Shown here: piece after piece, positions 1 through 12,040 of the stretch | Layout of the letters: the number at the start of each line of letters is the position of its first letter | Position numbering within the stretch: the first letter of the stretch is position 1 | NCBI GenBank assembly: GCA_030267565.1 | Contig: BRXU01000004.1 | Span: 4,594,501 to 4,658,500, forward strand | Direction: 5' to 3' | Source: Pleodorina starrii | Taxonomy: Eukaryota > Chlorophyta > Chlorophyceae > Chlamydomonadales > Volvocaceae | DNA length: 64,000 nucleotides | Position numbers and translations under genes: made by a program | Notes under the pieces: generated by a model | Told to the model about the DNA's origin: nothing | The model's input: the letters and a program-made list of their open reading frames with translations, nothing else | Database searches by the model: none

Positions 1-476
1 GTGCTTGGAACGCCGGCATGTTGGAATAGTCAAGAACCCGGATGTCATCACGTGCAGGCCAGCGCCCTTTCAGGCTTGCAAAGGCCCAGGGCAACCTTGC
101 CGGCGCGTCCTAACCCTCGTAAATTCGCTCGACACAAAAACAGGCGCGTCCCAAGGGTCGTTGGCATCCCAAGTGCGAAAGCTGGCCTTCGCACTTTGGA
201 GGCTGCTGCTGTCGTTTCGCCGCCCGCACATGACACATTCAGGTCCTGAACAGCTTCACTACCACCTAGCCATGGGATGCGCGCCCCTCCGCGTGGTCCG
301 GACTCCCTGGGTCGACCCCTCAAAACAGCCCCCAAAGTAGCGCGACGGCCCCAGCAACAGAAAGTTACCACACGCGGCATCTCCAACATTCCAACAAAAG
401 AAAATAATCGAATTATCATAGCTTTTTACGACTCTGTCAGTAGACGAGGACGAGGCGAAGATTGCCTTCGACGAGC
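1..476. other. Upstream region, no gene recognised
   Basis: I see no convincing coding sequence here. Small open frames exist on both strands but lack conserved motifs. The stretch directly precedes the proposed ATG at 477 and probably holds the promoter and 5' UTR of that gene. Confidence 0.4.
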
Positions 477-3400
477 ATGCTGGCGTTGGTCGTTCTAGCC
501 TTGGGCGGCCTTATATGGTGCGGAAACCGCCCGACGCTTGGCATCCAAGCGGTGCCCGCCAGTTCCGTCTCCCAGAGGCCTTTCCATGTCGCGGGGATTC
601 GGCAAATCGGCGGCTGCTGGCTGCCTGAATAACCGGTTACTCTTTTCGCGCCCTGCCTGTGCCTTGCACCGCTGTTCCGCTCTAACCCTGTTTCCCTCTG
701 CTCCGACCCACATCGCGCTCAAAGCTTCATCATGTCTGGCTTAGATCCTGAAGGAAAGGAACTGTCGCACACATCGCATGCCAACCCAGATCGGCAGGGT
801 GGGGAGTGGGTTTGACTGTACTTGAGACCCACCGCACCCCCACAATACCACCCGGCCCTTCCCCCTCGCCTTTACGAGCAGTGCCGCGCAGCCCCCCCCG
901 CCGCCGGCCCCGTCACCGGCGGCGGCGGGCAACCGCAGCAGTGCCGCTGCAACCGCGCCCCCACCGGCAGCAGCAAACGCCTCCGCTGGTGGACGAAATG
1001 TCTCCAGCGCCAAGGTACTTCCCGCCACGCCGCCGCAGCACTCCGGCCCCGACTTGCCAGTGGCCCAGCTGGAGGCGGCACAGGCAAGGGAAGGTGCTGC
1101 GGCCGGGGCTTGGTTCTGAAAGGAAGTGAAGGGAAATGAAAGAAAAAGGCCGGAGCCAGCCCCAACCCTCAAGGGCCCGACGGGTCGGTCCTTGACCCTT
1201 GCGCGGATGGGGAATTGGGGATGACGACACGGTAGCGGCGCCGGGTTGGCGGCGGGATGGGGAGGGCGGCATCGTAGGGACGGCCGGGCCACGCCAAAAG
1301 CCCCTCCCCGGCTGCCCGCCCCGCCGCCGCCTAGCGCCCCCTGCCTGCCCCTCCCACCATGGGGGCTGCATACCCGCCGCACCGACCCCCAACCCCTGCC
1401 TTTACCCCCCTCCCCCCCCCCCCCGCCATGGCCCCCGCACCTCCCTCCCGCCTCCACGTGTCTCCCTGTCACAGGGGCAGCAGGCCTGTGTGTTGCTGCT
1501 GCAGCTGGACACCAACCAGTCGAGCTTCAAGCTGGGGGGCGGCATGTCGGACCCGCTGCAGATCACCGTCAAGACGGCCGCCAACGGGACTTCCATACCG
1601 GCCGTGGGCACGATACCGGTGCTCCTAGTCAATGGTGCGGGCCGGGCCGCGTCAGGGGGGGTGTTACCTCTCACTTGAGGAGCGACAGCGGGCTGGGCTG
1701 GGGCGGGGGGAGACTGGGGCGAGCTGGGCTGGGGCGGGCCGGGCTGGTATGGGCCCGGGATTGCTTGGACGGGCAACGGACTGGGCCGGGGGGGGGGGCA
1801 GGCTGGCTTGGACCGGATGCTGAGGTTGGGTTGAGTCGAGCGCTGGGGGTCGTGTACTGCTCCGGGCTGTGTTGCTGCCGGACTGGGCTGAGCTGGGCTG
1901 GGCAGGGCTGCTGCTTTACTGGGCCAAAACCGCGACCCTCCCCCGCCGCCCGCCACTGCGACCCTCCCCCCCCCGCCTGCGCTTCGTCTTATGTCGTATG
2001 TTTCCTCTAAGAGTCGGCGGCTCGCTGCCCCAAAAACGTCTCTGAGGCGATGGCGGCCCTAACTCGGGGGGCGCGCTTCGTGACCGCGCCGGAGGGGGGC
2101 GACGGGTACTACGGCGAGTCGTACGACAACGTCACGAATGGCGGGAACGTCACGAATGGCATGAATGGTAAGAACGTCACGGACGGCGGGAATGGCACGG
2201 CCGGCGGCGCCGCCAGGAACGTCTCCGCTGCCGACGGCGCCCCGGCCGACGAGGAGGGCGACGGGGAGGATCTGCCCCGGCTGTACACCATCCGTACGGC
2301 ACCTGGCAACGTGGGCGTCCTCGGTGTGGCCACCGGGTCGCGGGCTGCGGTTGTTGGCACCGCAAACCTGACCATATTCCAGGTGGGTGTGTGTGTGGGG
2401 GGGATGGTTGGGTGGGTGGGTGGTGCAGTTGTCAGGAGCCGCACGCCTGACTGGATTCCCCCAGCGCTGTCCATGAGCCCCAGCCCCGCTGACCCGCGGG
2501 TCACTTCCAACTCCGGGGGCTCCATCGGGTGACTTCATCCTCACGTCCAACCCCGATCGCAAAACCTCCTTGGACTGCGACCCCGGCCCTGCTCCCGCCC
2601 CGGGCCCCGGCCCTGGCCTGGTGCCCCCGCCCCCGCCCCGCTACCTGCACCTCCTCTTCATCCTGCTCCTCCCCTTCCCTCCCTCCTTGCCGCCTCCGCC
2701 AACCTCCAACTTTAACCCACCTGCCATCTCCGCCCTCCCTACCGCCATCCATCCCTCCCTCCCGCCGCACTCCGCAGATGTTCTTGTACTCGGGTGCACC
2801 CTGGCCGCCGTCTGTGGTCCGCAGCCCCACGCCCGTGACTGTGCCCACCAACATGACGATGCTGAGGGGGGCGGTCAACGTGCAGTCGCAGCTGGTCGCA
2901 CTGGAGAACGCGGACCTCAAGGGCGTGTCGTACCCGGGATACCCCACCCTGCAGCTATCGCAAGACCCGGTACGGCAGTACGGCATTGCCGCGACGATGT
3001 CACACGTACGGTTGCACGCGCCGGAGGGCGATGAGCGCGCGATCCTACCCCCGGCTTCTCCCGCGCGCTCCCTTAAACCCCTCCTCCACACAACTGTCGT
3101 ACTTCCGTACTCTTGTACTGCCCCCCGAACACCGCCTGCAACCACGGTTTTTCCACACGCAGTGTGTCTCTTTGGTGCAAGGGCGGCACCGTAAGCCTGA
3201 GCTGCGAAAGCAGACGGGCGGCGCCGCATGCTCTCCGCACGTGCACCCGCCAAATCTCCCACATCTCCCAACCCCAGCTTTACCTCGTATCCCTGGCTGC
3301 GGACCGCACCTCCTTACTCCCTCCCCATCCCAACCCCACCTCCACCACACACCTCCTTCCAGATGCGCCAGACGATTACTCTGCGGGTAGCCAACATGAC

Positions 3401-4843
3401 CTTCCGCTACACCGTCAGCCCCGACACCGGCCCCATCGACTTCGCGGCCGCGGACCTCTTCATCACCGGAAACGTCACGGCCCGGGTGAGGGTGAGATGC
3501 CCCTCCGCGTGTTTCATCTGCCTTGGGGCGTTGGTGGTGAGCGGGTGCGTTGTCCCACACCTCAACAACCAACTGCCCGTGCGAGGCGGGGGAAGGGCGC
3601 AGGAGGTTGGGCACCGGAAATGCGGCCGAGCAGGGTGCGGCCTTCGCTGAGCCAGCACCCTCCCGCGCCCACACCCTCCCGCCCGATCCGCGCCCTCTTC
3701 CTCCACATGTACCTACCGCGTGCCCGGCCCCCGCCCCTGACAAACATGCGCACACGCACGCCCTCTCAGCCCCGGCTACCCCCAAACCCTAACACCCCCA
3801 AACCCCCCTGGACCACCCCCCAGGCCCGCATTCCCCAGGACGTCCACGTGCTCCCCCTGGCCTCCCTGTCGTACCCGTACATGAACTCCACGCTCACCAT
3901 CATCACACAGCAGCACGCGGGCCTCAACACGCCCCCTCCGCCCGGCGGCACGCCCCTGCCCGAAATGGGCCCACCCACGCCGGCCGGCAGCGCCGCGCCG
4001 GGCGGACCGGTGCTGGGCGTGGGGCCCGCGCAGCGAATTGTGGTGCCCCTCAGCGGCCCTGCGCTGGCCGGAGCGCCGCCGGCGACGAGAAACGGCACCA
4101 CCGCGGCGACGGCGCCGCCGCCTGGCGGCGCCCCCGTACCTCAGGAGCTGCTCAAGGCCGTCAGTGACCTCGTATCAGGGGGCACGGGAGGGCAGCCGCC
4201 GCCGTCGTCGTCTCAGGGCCGCATCGTGCCCGTGCAGGCAGTGCCGGCGACGGTGAACGGCACCGCTGGCGGGGGAGGGCCGCCGTCGCCGTCGCCGCCG
4301 CCGTCGCCGCCGCCGTCGCAGCCGTCGCCGTCGCCGTCGCCACCACCGCCGTCGCCGTCGCCGCCGCCGCCGCCGAAGGCGCCGCCATCCCCGCCACCGC
4401 CGGTAGGCCACGTCGACCGCGGCGGCGCCGCAGCTGCGAGCATTCAGTTTTTCTAGGAAAGAAGCTGCGTCCTCTGACGTTGGCGACCCAAACCTTGGTT
4501 TTCGTACTGCCGTACGGCATGTACAGCTGAGGGACTGGGGGGCGTGGCATGTCTGCTGTAGATCCTCGCAAAGCTTGTGTGTGAGGAAGCGGTATCTCTC
4601 GGCTGTGCATGCCTGCACGCGCTGCGCGTGCGCCTCCGTGCGCGTTGCCCTGCACTGCTGCCCAGAACCAACCTTTTGGCGCCGTCGCCCGCCTTCCCAC
4701 AGGCGCCGGCAGCAATTGTAGCGGGGGCTGCCCCGCCGGTGCCAGCTGTTGAAGCGGAGAACGGCGGCTGCCGCGCATCGCGGCCAAGAGCCTGGCTTGT
4801 GCTGCTGGTGCCTGCCGTACTTTTACTACTCGGCGTGATTTAA
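477..4843 (+). CDS. Secreted hydroxyproline-rich glycoprotein, GPI- or membrane-anchored
   Basis: Proposed exons: 477-551, 892-1014, 1475-1634, 2012-2382, 2778-3005, 3363-3485, 3824-4402 and 4703-4843, giving about 599 residues with matching phase at every junction. The first exon encodes a textbook signal peptide (MLALVVLALGGLIWC). The body has many N-glycosylation sequons (NRSS, NVSS, NVTN, NGTA, NLT, NMT). Residues near 530-550 are an (S)PPPP/SPSPPP tract, the typical substrate for prolyl hydroxylation and arabinosylation in algal wall proteins. The last exon ends in a hydrophobic tail (LVLLVPAVLLLLGVI) after a small-residue region, as in GPI-anchored proteins or a single membrane anchor. 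I do not recognise a named domain; it lacks an obvious pherophorin or fasciclin signature. A cell wall or cell-surface role is inferred. Exon 1 to 2 joining is the least certain part. If the 4402 donor is skipped, an alternative stop lies at 4454-4456. Confidence 0.6.
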
Positions 4844-5015
4844 GCGCGAATAGCCGCCAGGACGGGCTGGATTGTGAGAGAGGTTGTGTAGCGTGAGAGA
4901 AGTACGTTTTTATGACTCTCGGAGACTCGAGAGTGAGGAAAGGAGGAATTGGTCGCGTTGCCGCTTGCCGGACATCATGGGGCGTACTTTTTTGCTGACT
5001 GTGCATTTCGACGGT

Positions 5016-5020
5016 TGTAA
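5016..5020 (+). promoter_or_regulatory. Candidate poly(A) signal TGTAA
   Basis: TGTAA is the usual polyadenylation signal of volvocine algae. This copy lies about 170 bases after the stop codon of the glycoprotein gene and just before the next gene, a sensible position for its 3' end. Confidence 0.4.
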
Positions 5021-5091
5021 CGCTCCAATATGGCGAAGCAGCGCCGATGGACAGAAACAATTTTTGTGTGTGATGCGTGAAAATATTGGCA

Positions 5092-8000
5092 ATGGATTTA
5101 ACCCGCTTGATTCCCGTAACCAGCTTTGAAAATTACGTGGCTCGGCTTTCAAGCAGCCCGGACTACCAAAGATGCGTAACAAGCTTCTTTAAAGCACACT
5201 CCTTCTATATTCGTTGCCCTGGACTTTTCGCGGGTGAGAGCGGACGCGGCATTGGATGTTCGTTTGCCACGCCGACCGAGACATGGTGTTTAGCAACAAG
5301 ACGACGCGGTGCGTTCAGGCACTAGCAAGGCTACAGGAAAGCGAGCGGTGTATTGCGACCAAGAATGTTTCGAGCGACTGTCAGCGGAGCTGGCCGCCAT
5401 CGTCGCACCCTGGCTAGGCGAGCAGACACGGACGCAGGTGCACAGCCTGCCCACGGAGTGTGTTGAGGACGTCCAAGCGCTCAACCTGCAAAGTGGGTCA
5501 ACCGTCCGGTGTTTGTAATGACTTGTTCCCAGGACCGGAACGGCCCGTCGGTACTTGGCCGCCTCACATCTTAACCGCTTGGGCTCCTCGGGCCCTCCTG
5601 ACGCAACGTGCAGCACATATTGCCGCAAAGTTCTCTGGATATCATCAATGCCACGTCAGAGCCTGTGTAAGGCATCCTATCGCCACGTACGGCGTCCCCT
5701 GCCGCGCCACGCTTCCCCACCAGGCGAGGATGATGTCAAGGCCCTGTTCAAAGACTTCAAACGCACCGCGCGCTATCAGAAACAGTGTCGACAGCTGGCA
5801 GCAGCGCGAGAGCTGCTGCTGGACGCCCGTCGTTGGACGGCGCCCTTCCACGCACCGCAACTGGCGGCAACGAATGCGGGCTGCACCCCCACAACGACCC
5901 CAGCCGAGGTGGCGGCAGCCCCCGCGGCGGCGGCAACGGCAGCGGCGAAGGAGCCCTCACCAGCCCCCGTCACCAGCCCCCTGGCGACGACCAGCCTCAG
6001 GCCTCAGGCCAACTCAGAGGCGGCATCAGCGGGCTGCTCGCTCGCGGGCGGCGGCGGCCGTGGAGGCGGAAGCAACGCGGACGTGAGCCGCTCGCGGCGG
6101 AAAGCTGTGCAGTCTCACCCACTCGTAGGCGAGCCCGACTCCGGTTTGCAGACCGAAGACGAGGAAGGCACGGACACGAGCGTCCGAATCGGTTCCTGCG
6201 ACGGCCCGTGTGGGGAGCCAAGCCGCCATCGGGCCTTGGCATGTGCCGGCCAAGGAGCAACAACTACTGCTGGCGAGATCACGGCCCCGATTGCTGCTGA
6301 TGCAGGGGCAGCAGTAGCGTTGGCAGCGTCGAGGGCGCCAGCCGGCGCCTGCGACGGGCGCCCTGCGCTGCGCGCGCTGCACACCGCCGTGTGCGCTGAC
6401 CCATGGGTCAGCGCCGGGCCCACATCCGCCGCCGGCGCAGCGGCGCCGCCCCTCGCGGGCGCGCCCGCACCCCTCGCGAGCGGCTGCTCCTCCCTCGCGC
6501 CCAGCAGCGCCGCCACCCCCATGTGGCCGCCCACCACCCCACACTACGGACTGGCGTCGCCCTGTGCCGCTGCAACAGCTGCGGCGACACCGCCCTGCGA
6601 CTCCGCCCGCGCTGCAGCGGCGCCAGCCGCGGAGGTGGCTGCTGCTGCTGTAACTTCACAACATGACGTGGCAGGCGGCGTCGCTGTGGGCCACAGTTGC
6701 GCCCATGGCGGCGACTGTCTAGGCGGAGGGGCGGAAGGGGTGCTGGTGGTGTGTTGCAGCATCGATCTGGAGTGGTGGGAGCGGGACAACTCCCGGGTCA
6801 CGGAGGTGGGCTGGACCATGTGGGACAACCTGACGCGGAGCCTGGAGTCCAGGTGCGGTGGAGCCGACGACGGGGCCAACGGCCCGGGGGCAGGGGCGGG
6901 AGGCGGCGGGAGATGGCGGGGAGGTGGCGGAGCCGGGACGCGCGGGCGCTGCGGGATGAGGAAGAGGTCGGGCCGGATGACGGTGCTGTGCGGGTGGCGG
7001 AGGCCGCCACGAGCGACAGATGCAGGGGCAATGACGAGATGGGCCTTGACCAGGGCCATCCATGGGCCGAGGAGGGAGTCCCTACCGTGCCGCACCCTGG
7101 TTGCCCAAGTCCTGGTGCACGCGAGCGGGTTGGCATGCCTCGCTCATGCAGTCATGCCATTCCCGATCCAACTACCCAAACCTGCCTTGCGACCACCATC
7201 TACCCCGTCCCTTCCCGCCCATGCGGGCCACAGGCACCACATTGTGGCGGAGCACGAGGCGCTGGTCAACCGCATCCACGTGCCCGACCACAAACACGAC
7301 TTCCTGTTCGGTCGCAGCACCAGCGGCTCCCTGGCGGAGGGCGCGATGGCGCTGCAGGCCGACCTGGAGCACTATGGGGAGCGGGTCTGGGCGCACTGGT
7401 GCGCGCAGCAGCAGGAGCAGCAGCGGCAGCAGCAGGGGCAGGAGGGCTGCCTAGCGGAGGCCTCCGCGGCGGCGTGCGGGCGGGAAGCCGCCGTGGATGG
7501 AGGTCCGCCGTGCAGCGGCTCGGGCGCTGGATCCGGTGCGGGCTTGGTGTCAGCGTCCAGCTCGGAAGGAGCGGCAGCAGTACCAGCACCCGGCCCCAGC
7601 GGTGTGCCGCCAGCCCCGCCGATCCAATTGGTGGTCGTAGGACACGGGTAAGGAGCGGGCCACCGCACAACAAGGCTGGAAGGGAGCGAGCCGCTAGCGC
7701 CGGGCCTTTGCCCTGCACGCAGCCGACGCTGCAGGCGTATCCGTTGTTCCCTTCCGTCCACCACGCACCGCACATCGCATGTCTTCCCGTTGCGGGCTTT
7801 GCTTGCCGCTTCCCTAACTGTGTGCCTCCGGCATCCATCGTCAGGGACCGAGGACCGGGGACGGGGTCACGGAAATCCGCGTTCCAGTCGCGTTCCGGTC
7901 AGGTCCTTCGCTGCGGTCCCTCTCTTTTACCTGCCAACCCCACTTCCAATCCCACTCCCCGACCCCTGACGGTGGCGTCCGGGGCGGCCTCAAGCGCGGT

Positions 8001-8711
8001 GGCGCCAGTCGGATCGACCATCGTAACCCCGTTGCCGTACTGCTGCGGTCTGTCCACCTGCTCTCCTGTGCTGTGCCCCGGGCCCGGCCCGGCCCGCCCC
8101 GCCCCGCCCCGCCCTGCAGGCTGTCCCAGGACCTCAAGGCGCTGTCCGGCTTGCTGGGGGTGATGATCCCCGCCACGGCCGCCATTCTGGACACGGCTGA
8201 CCTGGCGTGGGCGGCTCTGGAGGCTGCACCCGGGCAGGAGCGCACCGCGGTGAGCGGCTGCTGCATCTGCATCTGCAACTGCATCTGCATCTGCATCTGC
8301 ATCTGCAACTGCATCTGCACTGCACTGGCTTCCGGGCTGAAAATGTAGAACCGAGTGCCGTGGTGTGCCGCTGCCGGTACCGTGTGCCAGTGCCGTGTGC
8401 GAGTGTCGTTGAATCCCTACCCAGTTTAGGGTTTAGGGTTTTAGCGCTGCGTGCCCTATGTCGTTGGACTCCAGCAACTTCAGTTGGAGCAATGGAGCAA
8501 AGGGATTCTTCCGCCTTGGGGCCCCTCCCTCGCTCGTCACCCCCGCCCGTCTGGGTCGCAGATGAGTCTCCGGGTGCTGCTCAAGGCGCTGGGCATCCCC
8601 GCCACCAAGCTGCACAACGGCGGCAACGATGCGCGGTACACCATGGAGGCCCTGCTGGCGCTGGCGGCGCTGGACCCGCCGCCAGCTTGGGCTGCAGCGG
8701 GCGCGTGTTGA
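5092..8711 (+). CDS. Gfd2/YDR514C-like DEDDh exonuclease-fold protein
   Basis: Proposed exons: 5092-5233, 5337-5492, 5724-7647, 8120-8249, 8562-8711, all phase-consistent, about 833 residues. The start ATG opens a short globular N-terminus (MDLTRLIPVTSFENYVARL). The long third exon begins with a charged helix and then becomes low-complexity Ala/Pro/Gly. The conserved core carries the DxE motif near residue 447 (IDLEWWERDNSRVTEVGW), a block with HHIVAEHEALVN and FLFGRS, LVVVGHG followed by SQDLKAL (Asp about 745), and the final H-x4-D motif (LHNGGNDARYTMEALLAL, His 802 and Asp 807). These four acidic residues and one His define the DEDDh ribonuclease-H-like fold seen in the Gfd2/YDR514C C-terminal domain family of fungi. 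3'-5' exonuclease activity is inferred. The stretch at about 7060-7233 looks non-coding and may be a further intron that happens to stay open. It lies downstream of the glycoprotein gene on the same strand. Confidence 0.6.
8259..8322 (+). repeat. GCATCT/GCAACT hexamer microsatellite in intron
   Basis: About ten tandem copies of a six-base unit (GCATCT, sometimes GCAACT) lie just inside the last intron of the nuclease gene. It reads as MQMQLQ on the other strand, which explains a spurious open frame there. Confidence 0.85.
8425..8444 (+). repeat. Interstitial telomere-like repeat
   Basis: Two TTTAGGG units followed by TTTTAG. TTTAGGG and TTTTAGGG are the plant-type and Chlamydomonas-type telomere repeats. 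It sits in the last intron of the nuclease gene, so it is an internal relic or chance match and not a chromosome end. Confidence 0.6.
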
Positions 8712-9870
8712 GGGCCGTCGATAGGCGCGTGCAGGGGCTGCGGGCTTGTGTGTGGGGAAGGCAGGGGGTGGAGTGTGTGCATCGACGCGTTGCTTAGAGC
8801 GTGCAGAGACCGCAGCGGGTGCTTTGTCCCTCGGGCTGATAGTGACAATACGTTAGAAGCTTGATACGGTGCGCAAGCAGGCAGGACCGGGGGCGGTAGG
8901 AGTGTGCTGCCAGGTGTAGTCAACACATGTGCCCCGTATTGCAGTGAAGTAGGTATACCGGTACGGTAGTCGAGTGGAGCGGTGTGGAGTGGAGCGGAGT
9001 GAGCGGCGGTCAGGCGTAAGGCCATACCGTAAACGTCCGGGCCGTTGTGGGTTTGTTGTGCCCACGGCTATCGCAGCCCAACAAGTACGAATGCCCAGAG
9101 CTCAAGTGGTTGCTCGCCCCGCCGAGTCATGACGCAGCGGCCGTGTGCGTTCGTGCGCCTTGCCCCCGCAGGATGCTGCAGATGGCCCAACCCAACCGCT
9201 TCCAACCCCTCCCAAGGCCTCAACGGTCCCGAGTGTTCGTGAGCGGTGCTGCCATTGCAGCCCGATGCTGAAAGCCTCGGCTCGCCTCATGGTTCCCCCA
9301 GCCGGGCCCAATGCGTTGAGATCCAGCTCGCCGGCCCCGCAGACTGCAGGAAGGTGCCCGAAAGTCTTAGCGCAGGTGGGCGTCCAGGGACGCTGCCCCC
9401 ATCACACCCCATCACACAACCAGCCAGAGCAAACATGCCGTAACGGGCCTCCAGCATGCATCTGTAAGGGAGGCGCGGTCATGCCACCACAAGGCTACGG
9501 TACGGTATTCAGTGCGATCTCCCCAAGCACCTTCGAGAGCAGGCCGCGCCAGGAGCACGACGCGGGAAGCCTTCTGTACAGTTGTACGGCATCATCGACG
9601 TCCAAGCGCGCCGCCGCTAGCGCCGCGTGTGCTGCAGCCGCCAGCGCCGCCGCACCCTTGGCCGTGCAGCAGGAAGGCGCCGGGGGAGGGCACCGAAATG
9701 AAATTCTGGGCCTGCACCTACCACCTAGCGCATTTGGCCGCCACCTATCGTCGAGGGAAGCCCTTCCGCCGCCTGCTCCACCAGAGCCTCCAGCCAACTT
9801 TACAGCACCCTTCGCGTCGAGGCCATTGACTCAATCAGCTGGCTCCGTTCCCATGGGTTCGAACGTCCGA
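8712..9870. other. Intergenic region, possible remnant coding only
   Basis: No gene that I can support. The minus strand 9495-9797 reads as an Ala-rich helical C-terminus (AARLDVDDAVQLYRRLP) that could be the end of a broken gene whose upstream part has been replaced by the repeats from 9871 on. A TGTAA at about 9465 could serve the nuclease gene. Confidence 0.35.
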
Positions 9871-10380
9871 TAGGTCCCATGAGTCCCACAGGTCCCACAG
9901 GCCCCACGGCCCTACAGGTCCCACGGGTCCCGTGGGCCCCATGGGTCCCAGGGGCCGCACGGGTCCCATGTTCCCACGGGTCCCACTGGCCCCATGAATA
10001 TCATCAACCCCACGGGTCCCATGGGTTCCACTTTGCCGACGGGTTCCATAGGCCCCATAGGTCCCATGCTTGCCATGGGTCCCACAGGTCCCTTGAGCCC
10101 CATGGGCACCACGGATCCCATGGGTCCCATAGGCCTCATGGGTTTCATGGGTTGCATTGGGCCCACGGGTCCCAATCGATCCCACGAGCCTCATAGGGTC
10201 CCACGGGATCAATGGGTTCCGTGGGCCCATGGGCCCCACGGATCCCACAGGTCCCACTGACACGGGTTCCATGGGCCCCATGGATCCTGGGGGCCCCGCT
10301 GGTCCCACTGGTGCCACAGCTCCCATGGGCCCCATCCGTCCCACGTGTCCCATTTATCCATTGGGTTCATTGGGTCCCAG
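9871..10380. repeat. Degenerate 9-bp minisatellite (GGTCCCAYR)
   Basis: Roughly 55 imperfect copies of a nine-base unit of the form GGTCCCAYR/GGGCCCAYG. Because nine is a multiple of three, some frames read as collagen-like Gly-Pro-X, but stops and frame breaks interrupt all of them. It directly abuts the octamer arrays and shares the GGKCCC core, so it may be the ancestral form. Confidence 0.85.
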
Positions 10381-10405
10381 GCCACTAAAACTCAAAAACC
10401 CTAAG

Positions 10406-11824
10406 CCCGTGGGCCCGTGGGACCGTGAGCCGTGGGGCCGTGGGGCCGTGGGCCCGTGGGCCGGTGGGCCCGTGGGCCTGCGGGCCCGTGGGCCCGTGGG
10501 CCCGTGGGCCGGTGGGCCCGTGGGCCGGTGGGCCGGTGGGCCGGTGGGCCGGTGGGCCGGTGGGCCGGTGGGCCGGTGGGCCGGTGGGCCGGTGGGCCGG
10601 TGGGCCGGTGGGCCGGTGGGCCGGTGGGCCGGTGGGCCGGTGGGCCGGTGGGCCGGTGGGCCGGTGGGCCGGTGGGCCGGTGGGCCGGTGGGCCCGTGGG
10701 CCGGTGGGCCGGTGGGCCGGTGGGCCCGTGGGCCGGTGGGCCGGTGGGCCGGTGGGCCGGTGGGCCGGTGGGCCGGTGGGCCGGTGGGCCGGTGGGCCGG
10801 TGGGCCGGTGGGCCGGTGGGCCGGTGGGCCGGTGGGCCGGTGGGCCCGTGGGCCGGTGGGCCGGTGGGCCGGTGGGCCGGTGGGCCGGTGGGCCGGTGGG
10901 CCGGTGGGCCGGTGGGCCGGTGGGCCCGTGGGCCGGTGGGCCGGTGGGCCGGTGGGCCGGTGGGCCGGTGGGCCGGTGGGCCGGTGGGCCGGTGGGCCGG
11001 TGGGCCGGTGGGCCGGTGGGCCGGTGGGCCGGTGGGCCGGTGGGCCGGTGGGCCGGTGGGCCGGTGGGCCGGTGGGCCGGTGGGCCGGTGGGCCGGTGGG
11101 CCGGTGGGCCGGTGGGCCGGTGGGCCGGTGGGCCGGTGGGCCGGTGGGCCGGTGGGCCGGTGGGCCGGTGGGCCGGTGGGCCGGTGGGCCGGTGGGCCGG
11201 TGGGCCGGTGGGCCGGTGGGCCGGTGGGCCGGTGGGCCGGTGGGCCGGTGGGCCGGTGGGCCGGTGGGCCCAGTGGGCCCAGTGGGCCCGTGGACCCGTG
11301 GGCCGGTGGGCCGTGGGCCCGTGGGCCCGTGGGCCCGTGGGCCCGTGGGCCGGTGGGCCGGTGGGCCGGTGGGCCGGTGGGCCGGTGGGCCGGTGGGCCG
11401 GTGGGCCGGTGGGCCGGTGGGCCGGTGGGCCGGTGGGCCGGTGGGCTGGTGGGCCGGTGGGCCGGTGGGCCGGTGGGCCGGTGGGCCGGTGGGCCGGTGG
11501 GCCGGTGGGCCGGTGGGCCGGTGGGCCGGTGGGCCGGTGGGCCGGTGGGCCGGTGGGCCGGTGGGCCGGTGGGCCGGTGGGCCGGTGGGCCGGTGGGCCG
11601 GTGGGCCGGTGGGCCGGTGGGCCGTGGGGCCGTGGGGCCGTGGGCCCGTGGGCCCGTGGGCCCGTGGGCCCGTGGGCCGGAGGGTCGGTGGGCCGGTGGG
11701 CCGGTGGGCCGGTAGGCCGGTGGGCCGGTGGGCCGGTGGGCCCGTGGGCCGGTGGGCAGGTGGGCCCGTGGGCCCGTGGGCCCGGTGGGCCCAGTGGGCA
11801 CGTGGACCCGTGGGACGGTGGCCC
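10406..11824. repeat. Octamer array 1
   Basis: Longest uninterrupted array of the block, about 175 units, mostly GGGCCGGT. A short CAGTGGGCC interruption lies near 11270-11300. It ends in the standard block GGAGGGTCGG then CAGTGGGCACGTGGACCC. Confidence 0.95.
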
Positions 11825-11839
11825 CCATCCCCCCACCCC

Positions 11840-12040
11840 CCCCATGAATACATAATAAATAATGAATAACTAAAAAATAAAATGAATAAAACATTATTTA
11901 CGCCCCCAAAATAAAAATGTTACCCCCCACCCCCTCATAAATACATAATAATTAATGACTAAATCAACGATAATAGATATATAGAAACAAATTTACCTAA
12001 ATTACAAATAATAAATTTAAAAATAAATAATTAACAGATA
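11840..12040. repeat. AT-rich spacer (representative of eight)
   Basis: The spacer begins after the C-rich run with TGAATACATAATAAATAATG, contains CGCCCCCAAAATAAAAATG and a second C-run, and ends AAATAATTAACAGATAGTGG. The other seven copies differ by few substitutions or small indels, which suggests spacer and array are amplified together as one long unit. Confidence 0.9.

Noticed and set aside
48..419. Minus-strand 123-codon frame near the window start
   Set aside because: No recognisable motif and no supporting splice context.
2484..2600. Extra exon GDFILTSNPDRKTSLDC in the glycoprotein gene
   Set aside because: It looks coding, but no acceptor gives a phase compatible with the exons on either side, which already join in phase 0.
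9495..9797. Minus-strand frame with helical Ala-rich C-terminus as a gene
   Set aside because: It has no upstream exons, since its 5' side runs into the repeats, and no conserved motif. At most it is a remnant.
9871..10380. Collagen-like Gly-Pro-X coding sequence
   Set aside because: The nine-base unit explains the pattern. Frames are broken by stops and indels and there is no start or flanking domain.
10157..11869. Very long open frames on both strands reading GPVGRWAG or PTGPPAHR repeats
   Set aside because: An eight-base repeat without stops keeps all six frames open. These are satellite artefacts, as are all similar frames up to 22160.
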